A DNA stretch of 6,174 bases from an uncultured Sulfitobacter sp. (GTDB lineage: Bacteria > Pseudomonadota > Alphaproteobacteria > Rhodobacterales > Rhodobacteraceae). The notes under the pieces are model-generated. The model was given only the letters and a program-made list of their open reading frames with translations. It ran no database searches and was not told where the DNA came from. Below are positions 6,129 to 6,174 of the stretch, piece by piece. The position numbers and the translations under genes are program-made. Location of the stretch: NCBI GenBank assembly GCA_937923365.1, contig CALAIJ010000044.1, forward strand, positions 1 to 6,174. The letters run 5' to 3'. How positions within the stretch are numbered: the first letter of the stretch is position 1; each line of letters starts with the position of its first letter.

Positions 6129-6174
6129 CCCTTTACGCGTTGGGCGATCTGACGCCGACCCTGCATGACACGGC
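6125..6174 (+). CDS. Gamma-carbonic-anhydrase-like protein, N-terminal fragment (runs off window)
   Basis: ATG at 6125 overlaps the gmk stop as ATGA, and GAGGA (6114-6118) lies 6 bases upstream, a well-placed ribosome-binding site within the end of gmk. Only 16 full codons are visible: [16 protein letters not shown]. This start resembles the N-terminus of the left-handed beta-helix gamma carbonic anhydrase/YrdA/PaaY family, in which YALGD-x-P begins the protein. The zinc-binding histidines and hexapeptide repeats would lie outside the window, so activity cannot be judged. Location is expected to be cytoplasmic, as the third gene of the yicC-gmk operon. Confidence 0.65.
   Translation, partial: MTLYALGDLTPTLHDT

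Noticed and set aside
1..6174. CRISPR array, transposon, phage gene, tRNA or rRNA
   Set aside because: No regularly spaced repeats, transposase or integrase motifs, terminal inverted repeats or tRNA-like cloverleaf were seen on either strand by eye.

Overview
The window looks like a stretch of core chromosome from a marine-type alphaproteobacterium of the Rhodobacteraceae (Roseobacter group). The basis is the fairly high GC content, the class II DAHP synthase, the GlxA/ArgR-type AraC regulator, the DUF1457-type PAS protein, and the order yicC - gmk - gamma-carbonic-anhydrase-like gene. This assignment comes from recalled family resemblance, not a database search.

Layout, left to right. (1) Positions 1-460 hold the 3' end of a periplasmic PQQ-dependent sugar (aldose/sorbosone-type) dehydrogenase on the + strand. 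It is followed within 8 bp by a small secreted protein of unknown function (469-885), probably in the same transcript. (2) A convergent AraC-family regulator with an N-terminal DJ-1/PfpI-like domain lies on the - strand (1007-2026). (3) A 177-bp divergent intergenic region (2027-2203) carries a pair of TTGGTCA direct repeats and a 10-bp palindrome. It leads into a class II 3-deoxy-7-phosphoheptulonate synthase (2204-3574), which catalyses the first step of the shikimate pathway. (4) A perfect 9-bp hairpin with a GAAA loop separates that gene from a convergent PAS-domain protein (3612-4316, - strand). (5) A 249-bp divergent intergenic region (4317-4565) holds a CtrA-like site, a 10-bp tandem repeat, an orphan Shine-Dalgarno sequence and a leader hairpin. 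(6) A tightly packed + strand operon follows: yicC (endoribonuclease family), gmk (guanylate kinase) 3 bp later, and the first 16 codons of a gamma-carbonic-anhydrase-like protein that overlaps gmk by ATGA and runs off the window.

Functionally these are separate housekeeping or regulatory units rather than one pathway. The dehydrogenase and its small exported partner act in the periplasm, the DAHP synthase feeds aromatic amino acid synthesis, and yicC-gmk link RNA turnover with guanine nucleotide supply. No mobile element, CRISPR array, tRNA, rRNA or phage gene is visible. I do not see a convincing previously undescribed system. The points most worth checking are the two divergent intergenic regions and the uncharacterised secreted protein.
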